64,000 nt of DNA from VXLM01 sp965242665 (GTDB taxonomy: Bacteria > Chloroflexota > Dehalococcoidia > Lucifugimonadales > VXLM01), in the NCBI GenBank assembly GCA_965242665.1, contig OZ251484.1, positions 186,001 to 250,000 of the forward strand, in the 5' to 3' direction. Under the pieces are notes generated by a model. The model worked only from the letters and a program-made list of their open reading frames with translations, was not told the origin of the DNA and ran no database searches. This document shows positions 23,363-31,578 of this stretch, in pieces (the first letter of the stretch is position 1; each line of letters starts with the position of its first letter). Both the position numbers and the translations under genes were made by a program.

Positions 23363-25080
23363 AGGACAACCTCTTCCTTGTGGTCTGCTCCGATTCGGTC
23401 TTCGAGGCGTACAAGCAGGTCTCCGATGCTAAACGGGAGTCCAGTGTACTGGGTGATCGACTCGGCCTTTACTCCATGGGACCGCAGGTACGCGGAGAAT
23501 TGGCCTTGGTAATTGAGCTCAGGAACGATGACCAGTTCCTTGGTGCGCAACTCGTCGAGGAGAGCAGGGGGCAGGGGATTGAGGTACATGGTGTAGTACC
23601 ACGCCAAGTCATCGCCCGTTCCGGCCTCGTACATTCTTCTCCATACTTCGCGAGTAGGGCCTCTGGATCCGCCCCATGGCATCACTGCGATAGACGCTTG
23701 AGTATTCTCCGCCTCGAAGGTTCCGGTTTCCAACAGCTTCAACTTGCCAAAGCGACGCTCCGTCATTTGGATATGACGCTCCGCGCGGTGAGTCGTATCG
23801 CCCATGCCGTCGTGCTCGCTGGCGTTGGCGACGTAACTGCCGGGGCCGCCGGGTATCGGCATCGGCGAAAGTTCCCTTGGTTCGTAGCGATGATACCCAT
23901 TCGCCCCATCATAGACCGTGCGGTTCTCGACTGGCACCGTCTCCAGATCGGGTTTGCGGATGTTCTCCTTGCGCTCCGACAACGAATGCTCGCTCAAGAG
24001 GATCACCGGCCCCTGATAGCGTTCTGCCCAATTGAATGCCTCGACTGCTGCGTAGAAGCACTCCTCCACAGAGCCGGGAGCGATGACGGGGAGACTAACG
24101 TCGCCATGAGCGGGATGCAGAGACACGAATAGGTCTGATTGCTCGGTCTTGGTCGGAAGCCCTGTGGCCGGCCCTCCGCGCTGCACGTCGCAAATTACGA
24201 TGGGAATCTCCGCCATCCACGCGAAGCCTATCCCTTCACCCATGAGGGAAACGCCTGGCCCAGCCGTAGCCGTCATGGCCTTCTTGCCAGCGTACCCCGC
24301 TCCAATCATTGCGTTGACCGCCTCGATCTCCGAAGAAACCTGGTAGGCGACTTTGTCCTTGCCGGTGAGCCATCGTTCCATCCACACGAGAATGGTCGTT
24401 GCGGGCGAAATTGGGTAGCCAACATAGAAGTCAAGACCGGCGTGCACGGCTCCTAGGCAAATAGCCTCGTTGCCATTCAAGAATATCTGCTCGTAGTCCG
24501 GGTTGACAGGGGGAGCAAGTTCTCCTAGGTTGAAGCCGCTCTTGCGCGCTTCCTCTCGTCCGAGGGTGAGCCCGTGAATATTCTGCGGGACTATCTTCTC
24601 GCCGTATCTCTCGACATTTCCCCAACGCTTCTTGACGAACTCCTCCAATATCGACTGCGGCATATTCATCAGTCCGGCGAGCGTGCCCATAACGACCATG
24701 TTGGCCGCCCTGGGATTGCCAGTCGAACGCCCCAATTGATCGAAGGGAATGCCAAGGCTCCTGCCGTCATCATCGAGGTGGAACGCCTTGGAGTCGTACA
24801 CTACCACGCCCCCATCACGCACTTCGTCCTTGTGCACCTCGTAGGCGTATTCATTGAACGCGACCAGTACGTCCAACTGATCGCCGCGGCTCAGGACCGG
24901 CTCAGTGGAAATGCGTACTTGGAACCATGTTGGGCCGCCGGTGATCTGCGATGGGAAGGTCGCGAACGTGAGCGCATGGTACCCCGCGTGCACGTTTGCG
25001 GAAGCGAAGCCCTCCGCGACCGTGAGAAGCCCCTGCCCGCCTTCACCGGCGAATCGAATTCTAAAGTCTGTCGTCTGCAA
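23359..25080 (-). CDS. korA: 2-oxoacid:ferredoxin oxidoreductase, fused gamma-alpha subunit
   Basis: The partner of korB. The 573-residue chain joins an N-terminal gamma domain (residues about 1-185: RIRFAGEGGQGLLTVAEGFA, FPSQITGGPTWFQVRIS) to an alpha domain that starts near residue 200 (FLNGNEAICLGAVHAGLDF, YPISPATTILVWMERWL) and carries the catalytic-face block TATAGPGVSLMGEGIGFAWM and RGGPATGLPTKTEQSDL. The C-terminal domain has GSRGPTREVWRRMYEAG and the closing Rossmann segment KELVIVPELNYQGQF. This gamma-alpha fusion is normal for the KorA type. The start is TTG 25080, six bases after GGGAGG. A strong promoter lies at 25245-25273, leaving a leader of about 160 bases in which I see no gene. 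Confidence 0.94.
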   Translation of the reverse strand: MQTTDFRIRFAGEGGQGLLTVAEGFASANVHAGYHALTFATFPSQITGGPTWFQVRISTEPVLSRGDQLDVLVAFNEYAYEVHKDEVRDGGVVVYDSKAFHLDDDGRSLGIPFDQLGRSTGNPRAANMVVMGTLAGLMNMPQSILEEFVKKRWGNVERYGEKIVPQNIHGLTLGREEARKSGFNLGELAPPVNPDYEQIFLNGNEAICLGAVHAGLDFYVGYPISPATTILVWMERWLTGKDKVAYQVSSEIEAVNAMIGAGYAGKKAMTATAGPGVSLMGEGIGFAWMAEIPIVICDVQRGGPATGLPTKTEQSDLFVSLHPAHGDVSLPVIAPGSVEECFYAAVEAFNWAERYQGPVILLSEHSLSERKENIRKPDLETVPVENRTVYDGANGYHRYEPRELSPMPIPGGPGSYVANASEHDGMGDTTHRAERHIQMTERRFGKLKLLETGTFEAENTQASIAVMPWGGSRGPTREVWRRMYEAGTGDDLAWYYTMYLNPLPPALLDELRTKELVIVPELNYQGQFSAYLRSHGVKAESITQYTGLPFSIGDLLVRLEDRIGADHKEEVVL

Positions 25081-25244
25081 CTGATGCCTCCCTTCAGCAG
25101 CCCGCCCATCCGCAGAGACACAACGGCGCAGTAGACCAAGTCAACGAGAACTCCGCGCGCCTGTTCTCAAGGCGCGATGTAGGTGTCGGAACGGGGTGCG
25201 TCACGTACAGGATACAGTCCTGAAACTCATACTGATTTCAGTTA

Positions 25245-25273
25245 AGTTTACACGAACCCCCTACGGGTGTCAA
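25245..25273 (-). promoter_or_regulatory. Strong sigma-70 promoter of korAB
   Basis: On the minus strand TTGACA (25273-25268) and TAAACT (25250-25245) are separated by 17 bases. Transcription toward korA would start near 25238. The interval 25081-25329 shows nothing else I can support. Confidence 0.7.
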
Positions 25274-25329
25274 CGAATCCGGTTGGATATTGGGATCGCA
25301 GACGCCGCTCCGCATCTTCAGCCGCGTCG

Positions 25330-28300
25330 TCAACTCCTACATCGTCGGCGCCTACTCAAACTGATGAGGGCGATTGGCGCCAGGAGGAACATCACCATCC
25401 CGAGTTCGATACCCGTCCCGCCTCCATTCGGTGCGTTGCAGAAGCCGCCGGGGGCGCCGCTCGATGCGGCAGGTGTCGACGATGCGGTCGGAGACGGCGC
25501 CTGATTCCCTTCGGCGGCGGGCAGTGACTGAGCGGATGCAGCCACCGGCGTTCGCGTTGCAGTGAACGTGGGCGTCGGCGTCGATACGGGTGTCAGCGTG
25601 CTTGTTGGACTCGGGGTGAACGTCGGCGTAGGTACCGGTGACGGCGTCGGCGTGAACGTGGGCGTCGGCGAAGGCGTCGATGTAGGCGTTAACGTGGGAA
25701 GCGGCGTAGGTGTCGCTGTCGCCGTCGACGTGGGGATCAACGTCGAGGTTGGAGTTGGCGTCAACGTGGACGTGGGTGTTGGAGTGATCGTGGGCGTTGG
25801 GGTCGGAGTCGGCGTCAAGGTAGGCGTTGGCGTGGGAGTAATCGTTGGCGTCGGTGATGGCGTCGGCGTGGGGGTGGACGTCGGAGTCGGCGTGGGGGTC
25901 GGCGTCGGAAGTGCGATGCCGCACGCCTCGACGTCGTCCGCGAGTAGGAACGCAGGAGACCAATTCGATACGGGAGCGCCGTGACTCCCAAGGATTCGAA
26001 TGGTCAACGTCAATTTGTCGCGGTCGGACCAAATATACCCCCCAAATCCCCTACTCATGTCCACGATGATCCGGTTCCCATCCACCCGCACTTGAGACAT
26101 GTCGCCCACGGCCAACCGTTCCCTGTGAGCATCGGTCACCCTGCGAAACTCCAGCGACAGGTCACCCCATCCCACCTCAGGAAGGCCGTCCACAACCAGG
26201 GTCAACGTCTTCTCATAGCCGAAGCGGGACTCACGCATCACGCAATAGGGAGGTTCTGGAGTGACGGACTCGACGGTCAAAGGGTATTGAGGCGTAGGAG
26301 GAGACGGGGTGGGCGAGCCGGGAGTGGTCTGGGCAGCCGGCTGCTGTGGGTTGCCAAATGGGTTGTAGTATACGAGTACCCGAGAGCGGTTGATGTCGCC
26401 CACGTACAGGTTGTCGTTGTTGTCGAATGCGGCCGTGTACGGCATGGAGCCGAAATCGTACAAGTACGAACTTGGAAGATCGGCAGGTCCAAGAGGGTCG
26501 TCATACATCCCAACGAACCGAGAGCCCGCGTAGGCGTTGTATCCCACTGCCATTCTGTTTCTGCTGTCGAACGCAGGTTCCCACGTCGCCGCATCCAAAT
26601 TGCGGGACCAGAAAGCACGAAAATGTCCACCAAGAACAGTGCCGCGTTCCCAAGGATCTGCCCACAGGTCTGCACGATCTACAGCTGATCGAAAAAATAT
26701 CTTTGTAGCTGTAGGGGCGAAGATGGTCTCGGAATTCGTGGAAGGGAACGACGCTGCGGCAAAGACGAGTAGTCGCCGATTCCCTTCTATTTCCAATGCG
26801 TGGTCAGAAACATAGAGGTTGCCGAAGCGGTCAATGGACAGCGCGCCAGGGAAGCAGAGGACATTAGTGTACGACCCCGCCTGGACTGGAGGGTATCGTC
26901 CACGGTTGCACTGGGTGCCAGTGGCGCTTCCTTGTCCCAATATCACGTCCACTACTGGATTAGTAAGCGGATCACGAATACGCAAGACACGATGGTTATC
27001 AGTGTCGGACAACCACAGGAAATCACCATTTCCCACAGGCGCAATGCCGTCGATGCTATACTCCAACGTGACATGGTCTTCCGTTCCGAGTACAGGGAAG
27101 GTTGCTTCACTCTTCCATATCGTATGGATCGGCGCCGAGTAATCAGTCAAAGGGAGCTGGTAGACGTCTAGGAAATGAGCGCCTTCGAATCCCAAGACCC
27201 ACAAGCGACCGGAATCGTCCACTTTGATTCTCCCGCAACAATACGACCACCCTTTGTCAGAAAACTTGTTGCCAACTGCTCCGTCCGCAGGTTGTCCAGT
27301 GGTCAATGCGTCAAGCCCATTCCAGAACAACAGTCGACGTATGTCGGATACTATGAGTTGATCTTTCCACGCAACAATCCCGCGGGCGGAATGTATTCCT
27401 TTCATGTCTCTGAAGTTGGAGCCATGCGGTGGATAGAAGAGACGCATATCGGGACGAACGATCTGAGTGCCAGCTGAGGATACAGGGAAACGAAAGACGT
27501 CCGCTGTGTCCAGGAACACCGAAATCAGGACATTCCCCTGTTTGTCCAATCCGAAGCCTCCGGCAATAGGGCACATATGAGGAGCACCGGGTAGTTCTGC
27601 AAGCGCGTGACCGCATTTGCGGTTAGGCAGGTACGAATATTTCCCCAATACTTTCAATACAGAAGTACCGGTTTGGTCCCACAACTCAACCATTCTGTTA
27701 CCGGAATCGTTGATCCATATACCTTGCCCATTGGGATCCATTTCGATTGACGTAGGATGATACAACTGAGAACCGAAAGTGTTTTTCGCCTTCATGCCGG
27801 ACTCGAAAGGCTGCTCAAAAACTAGGACTCGGCTGTTGCCTGTGTCGGCAACGTATACCTGTCCATTGTTGGGATCAATCATTACTGCTGACGGCGCATG
27901 TAGTTCGTCAAGGTTGTTCCCAGTATTTCTAGTACGAAAGTTTGGTTGACCCAACACCAGATCGGCGGCCTTCGCAATTTCTCCGCTAGTGGGGTCTACA
28001 GAGAAACGGAGGACGCGGTGGTTGCCGCTGTCAGCCACCCACAAATTGCCGTCCGGATCGATTTCGACGCCGATGCTTTGAAGATTCGACTTGAGTCTAT
28101 TGGTCTGGGCGTGGAAGCAAAGGGTTTCGGGAGTAGGAGTATCGAAATCTCCTCTGTTGCATACCATACCTGAGAAGTCTGCCTGTCCCCATACTGCATC
28201 CGCTACTGAGTCATTCTGGAAAGGGCTTTCGTACTTCAGTATCCTATGGTTGAAAGAATCAGGAACGTAGAGAGCGCCACTGCTATCGACCGCCATGGTT

Positions 28301-29199
28301 ACGAACGTATGCGCTTCCCATGCGCTGAGAGAATAATCAGGTACGCCGCACAGCGTGTCCGCGGCGGCAGACGATCGAAATGGGTAACCCTGTACCCCGC
28401 TGTCCCCGTTGCAAGCCGAGTGATCGGATGCAGACGGCTGACCAATCACGATGTCGGCCGAGCATGGACTGTCGCCCGCGTAGCATCCTGCCAGGTCTAT
28501 CCCCAGAATCCGATTGTTGCCTGCATCCCAGATGTACGCCCTCCCCGGATCGACTGAACGGTCGACGAGCACGCCGCCAGGGTTTGACACCTTGAACGGC
28601 ACAACACTCTTGAGGTGTATCTGTGAAAAGTCGGGCTTTCCGATGATCACATCAGCCCACAAGTCACCAGAAACCCCCCGTATAGGGGAGGATGGTGGAA
28701 AGAGCGAATTCAATCCACACGTCCGATGGTCGTCGGCGAACACGAACTCACTCGACCAGTTGGACGACAGTCCAGAATCGACTGACGTTATCCGCGCTTG
28801 AAGCATTCGCCGCTGCCAACGCGGCCACTCTTCCCCAACATGCGCCATGTCCACCGTGACGCGGCGAGAGTCCAACCATCCCACTCCCTCGGAGTGCGGA
28901 TCCGTGATCGTTCCGGTTGCCAAGTTAAGGAATTGAATCCGTCCTTCACTGCCGAGCGCGGTCAAATTGTCTCCGGTCAGAGACAGCAACCGATACCCTG
29001 CATAGGGCGAATCCCGAAGCACGCAATACGGAGGCTCTGGTTCGGCCATACGAATGACTGGGCTTTCCTGGGCGTACACGGGCGCAGTGAATTCCTGCTT
29101 CTCGTGTACGAGCAGAGAGACGCCTGCCAATGCCGCGGCTGCGAGCAGTCTGATCAATGCGGTTCCCAACCTTTCGTGTACCATGACTATAGATTGCAT
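25330..29199 (-). CDS. Large surface protein with NHL/beta-propeller repeats, Thr-Pro stalk and C-terminal anchor
   Basis: A 1289-residue exported protein. The N-terminus is a signal peptide (LIRLLAAAALAGVSLLVHE, ending near YAQ). Most of the chain carries NHL-type beta-propeller repeats, recognisable by phrases such as PDSFNHRILKYESPF, VADSGNHRVLRFSVDP, YVADTGNSRVLVFEQPF and LSDTDNHRVLRIRDP; there are at least seven. Two homologous end modules contain EPPYCVLRDSPYAGY (near residue 54) and EPPYCVMRESRFGYE (near 990), each followed by a domain ending with NWSxxFxxADD. Residues about 1095-1213 are nearly pure Thr-Pro dipeptide stalk. The C-terminus is GGGTGIELGMVMFLLAPIALISLSRRRRCRS: Gly-rich, one membrane segment, Arg tail, resembling surface-sorting tails. 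It is probably a surface or extracellular propeller protein; ligand unknown. The first Met codon at 29199 and one at 29184 (MVHERL) are both possible. Confidence 0.9.
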   Translation of the reverse strand: MQSIVMVHERLGTALIRLLAAAALAGVSLLVHEKQEFTAPVYAQESPVIRMAEPEPPYCVLRDSPYAGYRLLSLTGDNLTALGSEGRIQFLNLATGTITDPHSEGVGWLDSRRVTVDMAHVGEEWPRWQRRMLQARITSVDSGLSSNWSSEFVFADDHRTCGLNSLFPPSSPIRGVSGDLWADVIIGKPDFSQIHLKSVVPFKVSNPGGVLVDRSVDPGRAYIWDAGNNRILGIDLAGCYAGDSPCSADIVIGQPSASDHSACNGDSGVQGYPFRSSAAADTLCGVPDYSLSAWEAHTFVTMAVDSSGALYVPDSFNHRILKYESPFQNDSVADAVWGQADFSGMVCNRGDFDTPTPETLCFHAQTNRLKSNLQSIGVEIDPDGNLWVADSGNHRVLRFSVDPTSGEIAKAADLVLGQPNFRTRNTGNNLDELHAPSAVMIDPNNGQVYVADTGNSRVLVFEQPFESGMKAKNTFGSQLYHPTSIEMDPNGQGIWINDSGNRMVELWDQTGTSVLKVLGKYSYLPNRKCGHALAELPGAPHMCPIAGGFGLDKQGNVLISVFLDTADVFRFPVSSAGTQIVRPDMRLFYPPHGSNFRDMKGIHSARGIVAWKDQLIVSDIRRLLFWNGLDALTTGQPADGAVGNKFSDKGWSYCCGRIKVDDSGRLWVLGFEGAHFLDVYQLPLTDYSAPIHTIWKSEATFPVLGTEDHVTLEYSIDGIAPVGNGDFLWLSDTDNHRVLRIRDPLTNPVVDVILGQGSATGTQCNRGRYPPVQAGSYTNVLCFPGALSIDRFGNLYVSDHALEIEGNRRLLVFAAASFPSTNSETIFAPTATKIFFRSAVDRADLWADPWERGTVLGGHFRAFWSRNLDAATWEPAFDSRNRMAVGYNAYAGSRFVGMYDDPLGPADLPSSYLYDFGSMPYTAAFDNNDNLYVGDINRSRVLVYYNPFGNPQQPAAQTTPGSPTPSPPTPQYPLTVESVTPEPPYCVMRESRFGYEKTLTLVVDGLPEVGWGDLSLEFRRVTDAHRERLAVGDMSQVRVDGNRIIVDMSRGFGGYIWSDRDKLTLTIRILGSHGAPVSNWSPAFLLADDVEACGIALPTPTPTPTPTSTPTPTPSPTPTITPTPTPTLTPTPTPTPTITPTPTSTLTPTPTSTLIPTSTATATPTPLPTLTPTSTPSPTPTFTPTPSPVPTPTFTPSPTSTLTPVSTPTPTFTATRTPVAASAQSLPAAEGNQAPSPTASSTPAASSGAPGGFCNAPNGGGTGIELGMVMFLLAPIALISLSRRRRCRS
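25560..25915. repeat. Low-complexity tandem repeat encoding the Thr-Pro stalk
   Basis: About 355 bases of imperfect 6-base units (GGCGTC/GGCGTG and variants on the plus strand) encode Thr-Pro dipeptides of the surface protein on the minus strand. Third-position variety (gtc, gta, gtg) shows it is not a recent slippage expansion of one unit. Confidence 0.85.
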
Positions 29200-29241
29200 G
29201 GTATGCTATCATTATGCGGAGTGAAAAGCATAGGGGGGAAA

Positions 29242-29514
29242 ATGCAGACCATGGATCGCCCGTGCTGGCATGAGCCGTCATGGTGGCCGCGATACCGAGG
29301 GACAGCCGCTCGGACTATCACGAGCCCGTCATACTCGGCGGCACAGGTTGGCGCTAGCGCTCCCCTTCCTGTCCACGAGGGTGACGAGTTGGCAACCATT
29401 TCGGAGCGCGGCCTCACTGGCGTAGGTAGTTTCGGCGTCTTCCCCTCCGCAGAACCCCTTTACACCCCAGCGACCTATCCCGACGATACGCATCCAAGAA
29501 ATCCTCGAGCATGA
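29242..29514 (+). CDS. Possible small protein, unknown
   Basis: A 90-residue frame in the divergent space between the NHL protein and the GT39 gene. ATG 29242 is preceded by GGGGGGAAA, the same strong purine-rich site used by the lipoprotein genes at 7819 and 38595. The product starts MQTMDRPCWHEPSWWPRYRG and later has EGDELATISERGLTGVGSFG; no domain or membrane segment is recognised. Support is only the ribosome site and open frame, so it may be spurious. The remaining bases to 29563 show nothing clear. Confidence 0.3.
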   Translation: MQTMDRPCWHEPSWWPRYRGTAARTITSPSYSAAQVGASAPLPVHEGDELATISERGLTGVGSFGVFPSAEPLYTPATYPDDTHPRNPRA

Positions 29515-29563
29515 TAGCCCACATCAAAATGCGCCCTCACCCAATAGTAGCCGGCTCCGTTCT

Positions 29564-31159
29564 ATGATCTGCTCCTGGTGCGGCTATGAAAACTCGTCCA
29601 GAGCGCGGTTTTGTGGTGACTGCGGGCGTGGAATCCAGTCAGACATCGTCTGCGAGTCATGCTCGACGGCGAACCCCGAGGGTTATACTTTCTGCGACGC
29701 GTGCGGGCAGCCTATCACTGAACCGGGACGATCGCCGGTTACGGCAACGACCGATAAGACGTCCAGGTCAATCCAAAACGTTCTATCACTGGCACGAACT
29801 CGCCTCCAAGCGATGGGGGCCGGTAGTTGGGAAACCGCAACTCTGATCTGCATTATCCTACTCGCGCTCGCGCTGCGTCTGATATCGCTTACGAATATCC
29901 CTCCAAACGTACAAGCTGACGAAGCAGACAACCTACAGGTCATCTACCATATCACAGCGAACACTGGGCCCGGATTCTTCGGGATAGATTGGACTCAAAC
30001 ACCTGCGTTCAACCTGTATCTGATGAGCTGGTTCATGGCAGTATTTGGGGAATCCATTGTCGGAGTACGGATGGCAAGCGTGGTTCTGAGCGTGCTATCG
30101 TTACCGGTGTTCTATTTCGTCGCGCGGCAATACGATCTGAACAAGCCAGCTGCCCTGGCATCTACCTTCCTTCTGGCAACAGGCCTATGGTATTTACACT
30201 TTTCTCGGGTTGGGTGGTACAATATTCATATCGCATTGTACGCTCTCCTGACGGTCTTGTCCGCTACGGCCTCAATCAGAAGAGGGAGCATACTTCTGTA
30301 TGCAGCTACGGGATTGTTCGTTACTCTTGGTCTATACGGCCATCCCAGTGGACGAATGATCTTCATCGCTCTCATAGCCTATCTTCCTCTCGCTCTGATG
30401 CTGCACAAAGAGAACAAGAAACGCCTATTGCTTGGATATGCAGTAATGATATCCGTTGCATTGGTACTATACCTTCCTCATATCACTTTCGCCCTAGACA
30501 ATTGGGAAGACTATAACGTTCGTAACAGAGCCATCTACATATTCAACGAGCAAAACCGAATGCAGTTCGGGGACAATAGCAACATCGAAATCATTGCTCA
30601 GCAGACGTGGAATAATCTCAAAGGCCTCGTTCTTCTGGACTCGGATATGTCATATGTTGGGATAAATACGCGCTACATAGCAGGAGGCAGAGGCTTCCTT
30701 GACCGATTCACTGGCATATTGTTCTGGGTCGGAATGGCAGCATCTGTCTTGAAATGGAGGCACACGCTCCTTTGGTGGGTCTTCTTCATTGTGATGCTCT
30801 TCCCTGCACAGATCCTCTCCAACGCTACACCGGATGGAGGGCGTTCAATCGGAACAGCGCCGTTCTTCTATCTATTTGTCGCATTGGGGGTACATTGGAT
30901 ATTCGAATTGAAACTAAGCGTGCATTGGTGGTTCAAGAGCGCAGTCATGGCGTCTCTTCTCGCCATTGCATATATGAATGTCTCAGGTTACTTCAACTGG
31001 ATGAGTCAGCCTGAAGCGGCTGATGCACGTCAGCCTGCGATTGAGGTTGCCGACTTCGAAGTTTGGCAGGCCTTGCAGCAGGCCGAAGCAGAAGCAGGGA
31101 GGCGCGGCTTCAATGTCATCGAGTGGTACGAAATGAAGGATCAAGGCAACGAACCTTGA
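29564..31159 (+). CDS. Membrane glycosyltransferase of GT39/ArnT type with N-terminal double zinc ribbon
   Basis: A 531-residue membrane protein. Residues 1-55 form two zinc-ribbon knuckle pairs (CSWC, CGDC, CESC, CDAC). Residues about 80-490 carry ten or more membrane segments of the dolichyl-phosphate-mannose mannosyltransferase/ArnT-like family: ALALRLISLTNIPPNVQADE has the conserved acidic pair after the first helix, followed by FYFVARQYDLNK, GLWYLHFSRVGWYNIHIALY and GLYGHPSGRMIFIALIAYLP. These enzymes transfer sugars from polyprenyl-phosphate donors to protein or lipid on the outer face of the membrane. The gene is noticeably AT-richer than its neighbours, suggesting transfer. It stops at 31159 without the usual long external tail; the next frame (31201-31497) looks like that tail. 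Sugar and acceptor are unknown. Start ATG 29564 has no good ribosome site. Confidence 0.85.
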   Translation: MICSWCGYENSSRARFCGDCGRGIQSDIVCESCSTANPEGYTFCDACGQPITEPGRSPVTATTDKTSRSIQNVLSLARTRLQAMGAGSWETATLICIILLALALRLISLTNIPPNVQADEADNLQVIYHITANTGPGFFGIDWTQTPAFNLYLMSWFMAVFGESIVGVRMASVVLSVLSLPVFYFVARQYDLNKPAALASTFLLATGLWYLHFSRVGWYNIHIALYALLTVLSATASIRRGSILLYAATGLFVTLGLYGHPSGRMIFIALIAYLPLALMLHKENKKRLLLGYAVMISVALVLYLPHITFALDNWEDYNVRNRAIYIFNEQNRMQFGDNSNIEIIAQQTWNNLKGLVLLDSDMSYVGINTRYIAGGRGFLDRFTGILFWVGMAASVLKWRHTLLWWVFFIVMLFPAQILSNATPDGGRSIGTAPFFYLFVALGVHWIFELKLSVHWWFKSAVMASLLAIAYMNVSGYFNWMSQPEAADARQPAIEVADFEVWQALQQAEAEAGRRGFNVIEWYEMKDQGNEP

Positions 31160-31200
31160 TACACCATCCGGAGTAGACGAACTAGATCCTCGTAGGTGCA

Positions 31201-31497
31201 TTGGATACCGCGCACGCGTTCGACGATCCGGGCAGAATCTATTTCTATGCGGGGCGTTGGTCGTACAACTACGAGACTCGGCTTTTCTTGTATCCAAACA
31301 CGCCGGGTATGGACCAGTCACGGGAGTTTGGCGAGTTCTCTCTGGAAAGGCTGCACGAGGGGCCGGTGACATACGTCCTGCTTCCTCCATATGCAGAGGA
31401 GATAGACACACTCCGCGAGACGCATCCCGGCGGCGAGGCTATCGAGGAACGCCGCGCGGACGGCCGCAGGCTATTCAGCATCTATCATCTCCCGTAA
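31201..31497 (+). pseudogene. Probable detached C-terminal tail of the GT39 protein
   Basis: A 98-residue frame in a different phase from the GT39 gene, open from a TAG at 31183 and starting at TTG 31201. Its text (DPGRIYFYAGRWSYNYETRL, VTYVLLPPYAEEIDTL, ADGRRLFSIYHLP) reads like the soluble C-terminal tail of ArnT/GT39 proteins, which often end with a phrase such as GRxxFxxYxL. Two stops lie between the parts (31157, 31183), so either a frameshift has broken the gene or this is an independent small protein. The flanking bases 31498-31578 up to the first CRISPR repeat hold nothing I recognise. Confidence 0.45.
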
Positions 31498-31578
31498 GGC
31501 GACCCCAGAACAGAAGGCGAACTGCCGCAACACGCAAGGCGAATTGGCCTGGCAGTGAACCGTCACTCATACTCGCAC

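Noticed and set aside
25562..25984. Plus-strand Gly-Val repeat frame over the Thr-Pro stalk
   Set aside because: Antisense shadow of the surface protein's low-complexity stalk.
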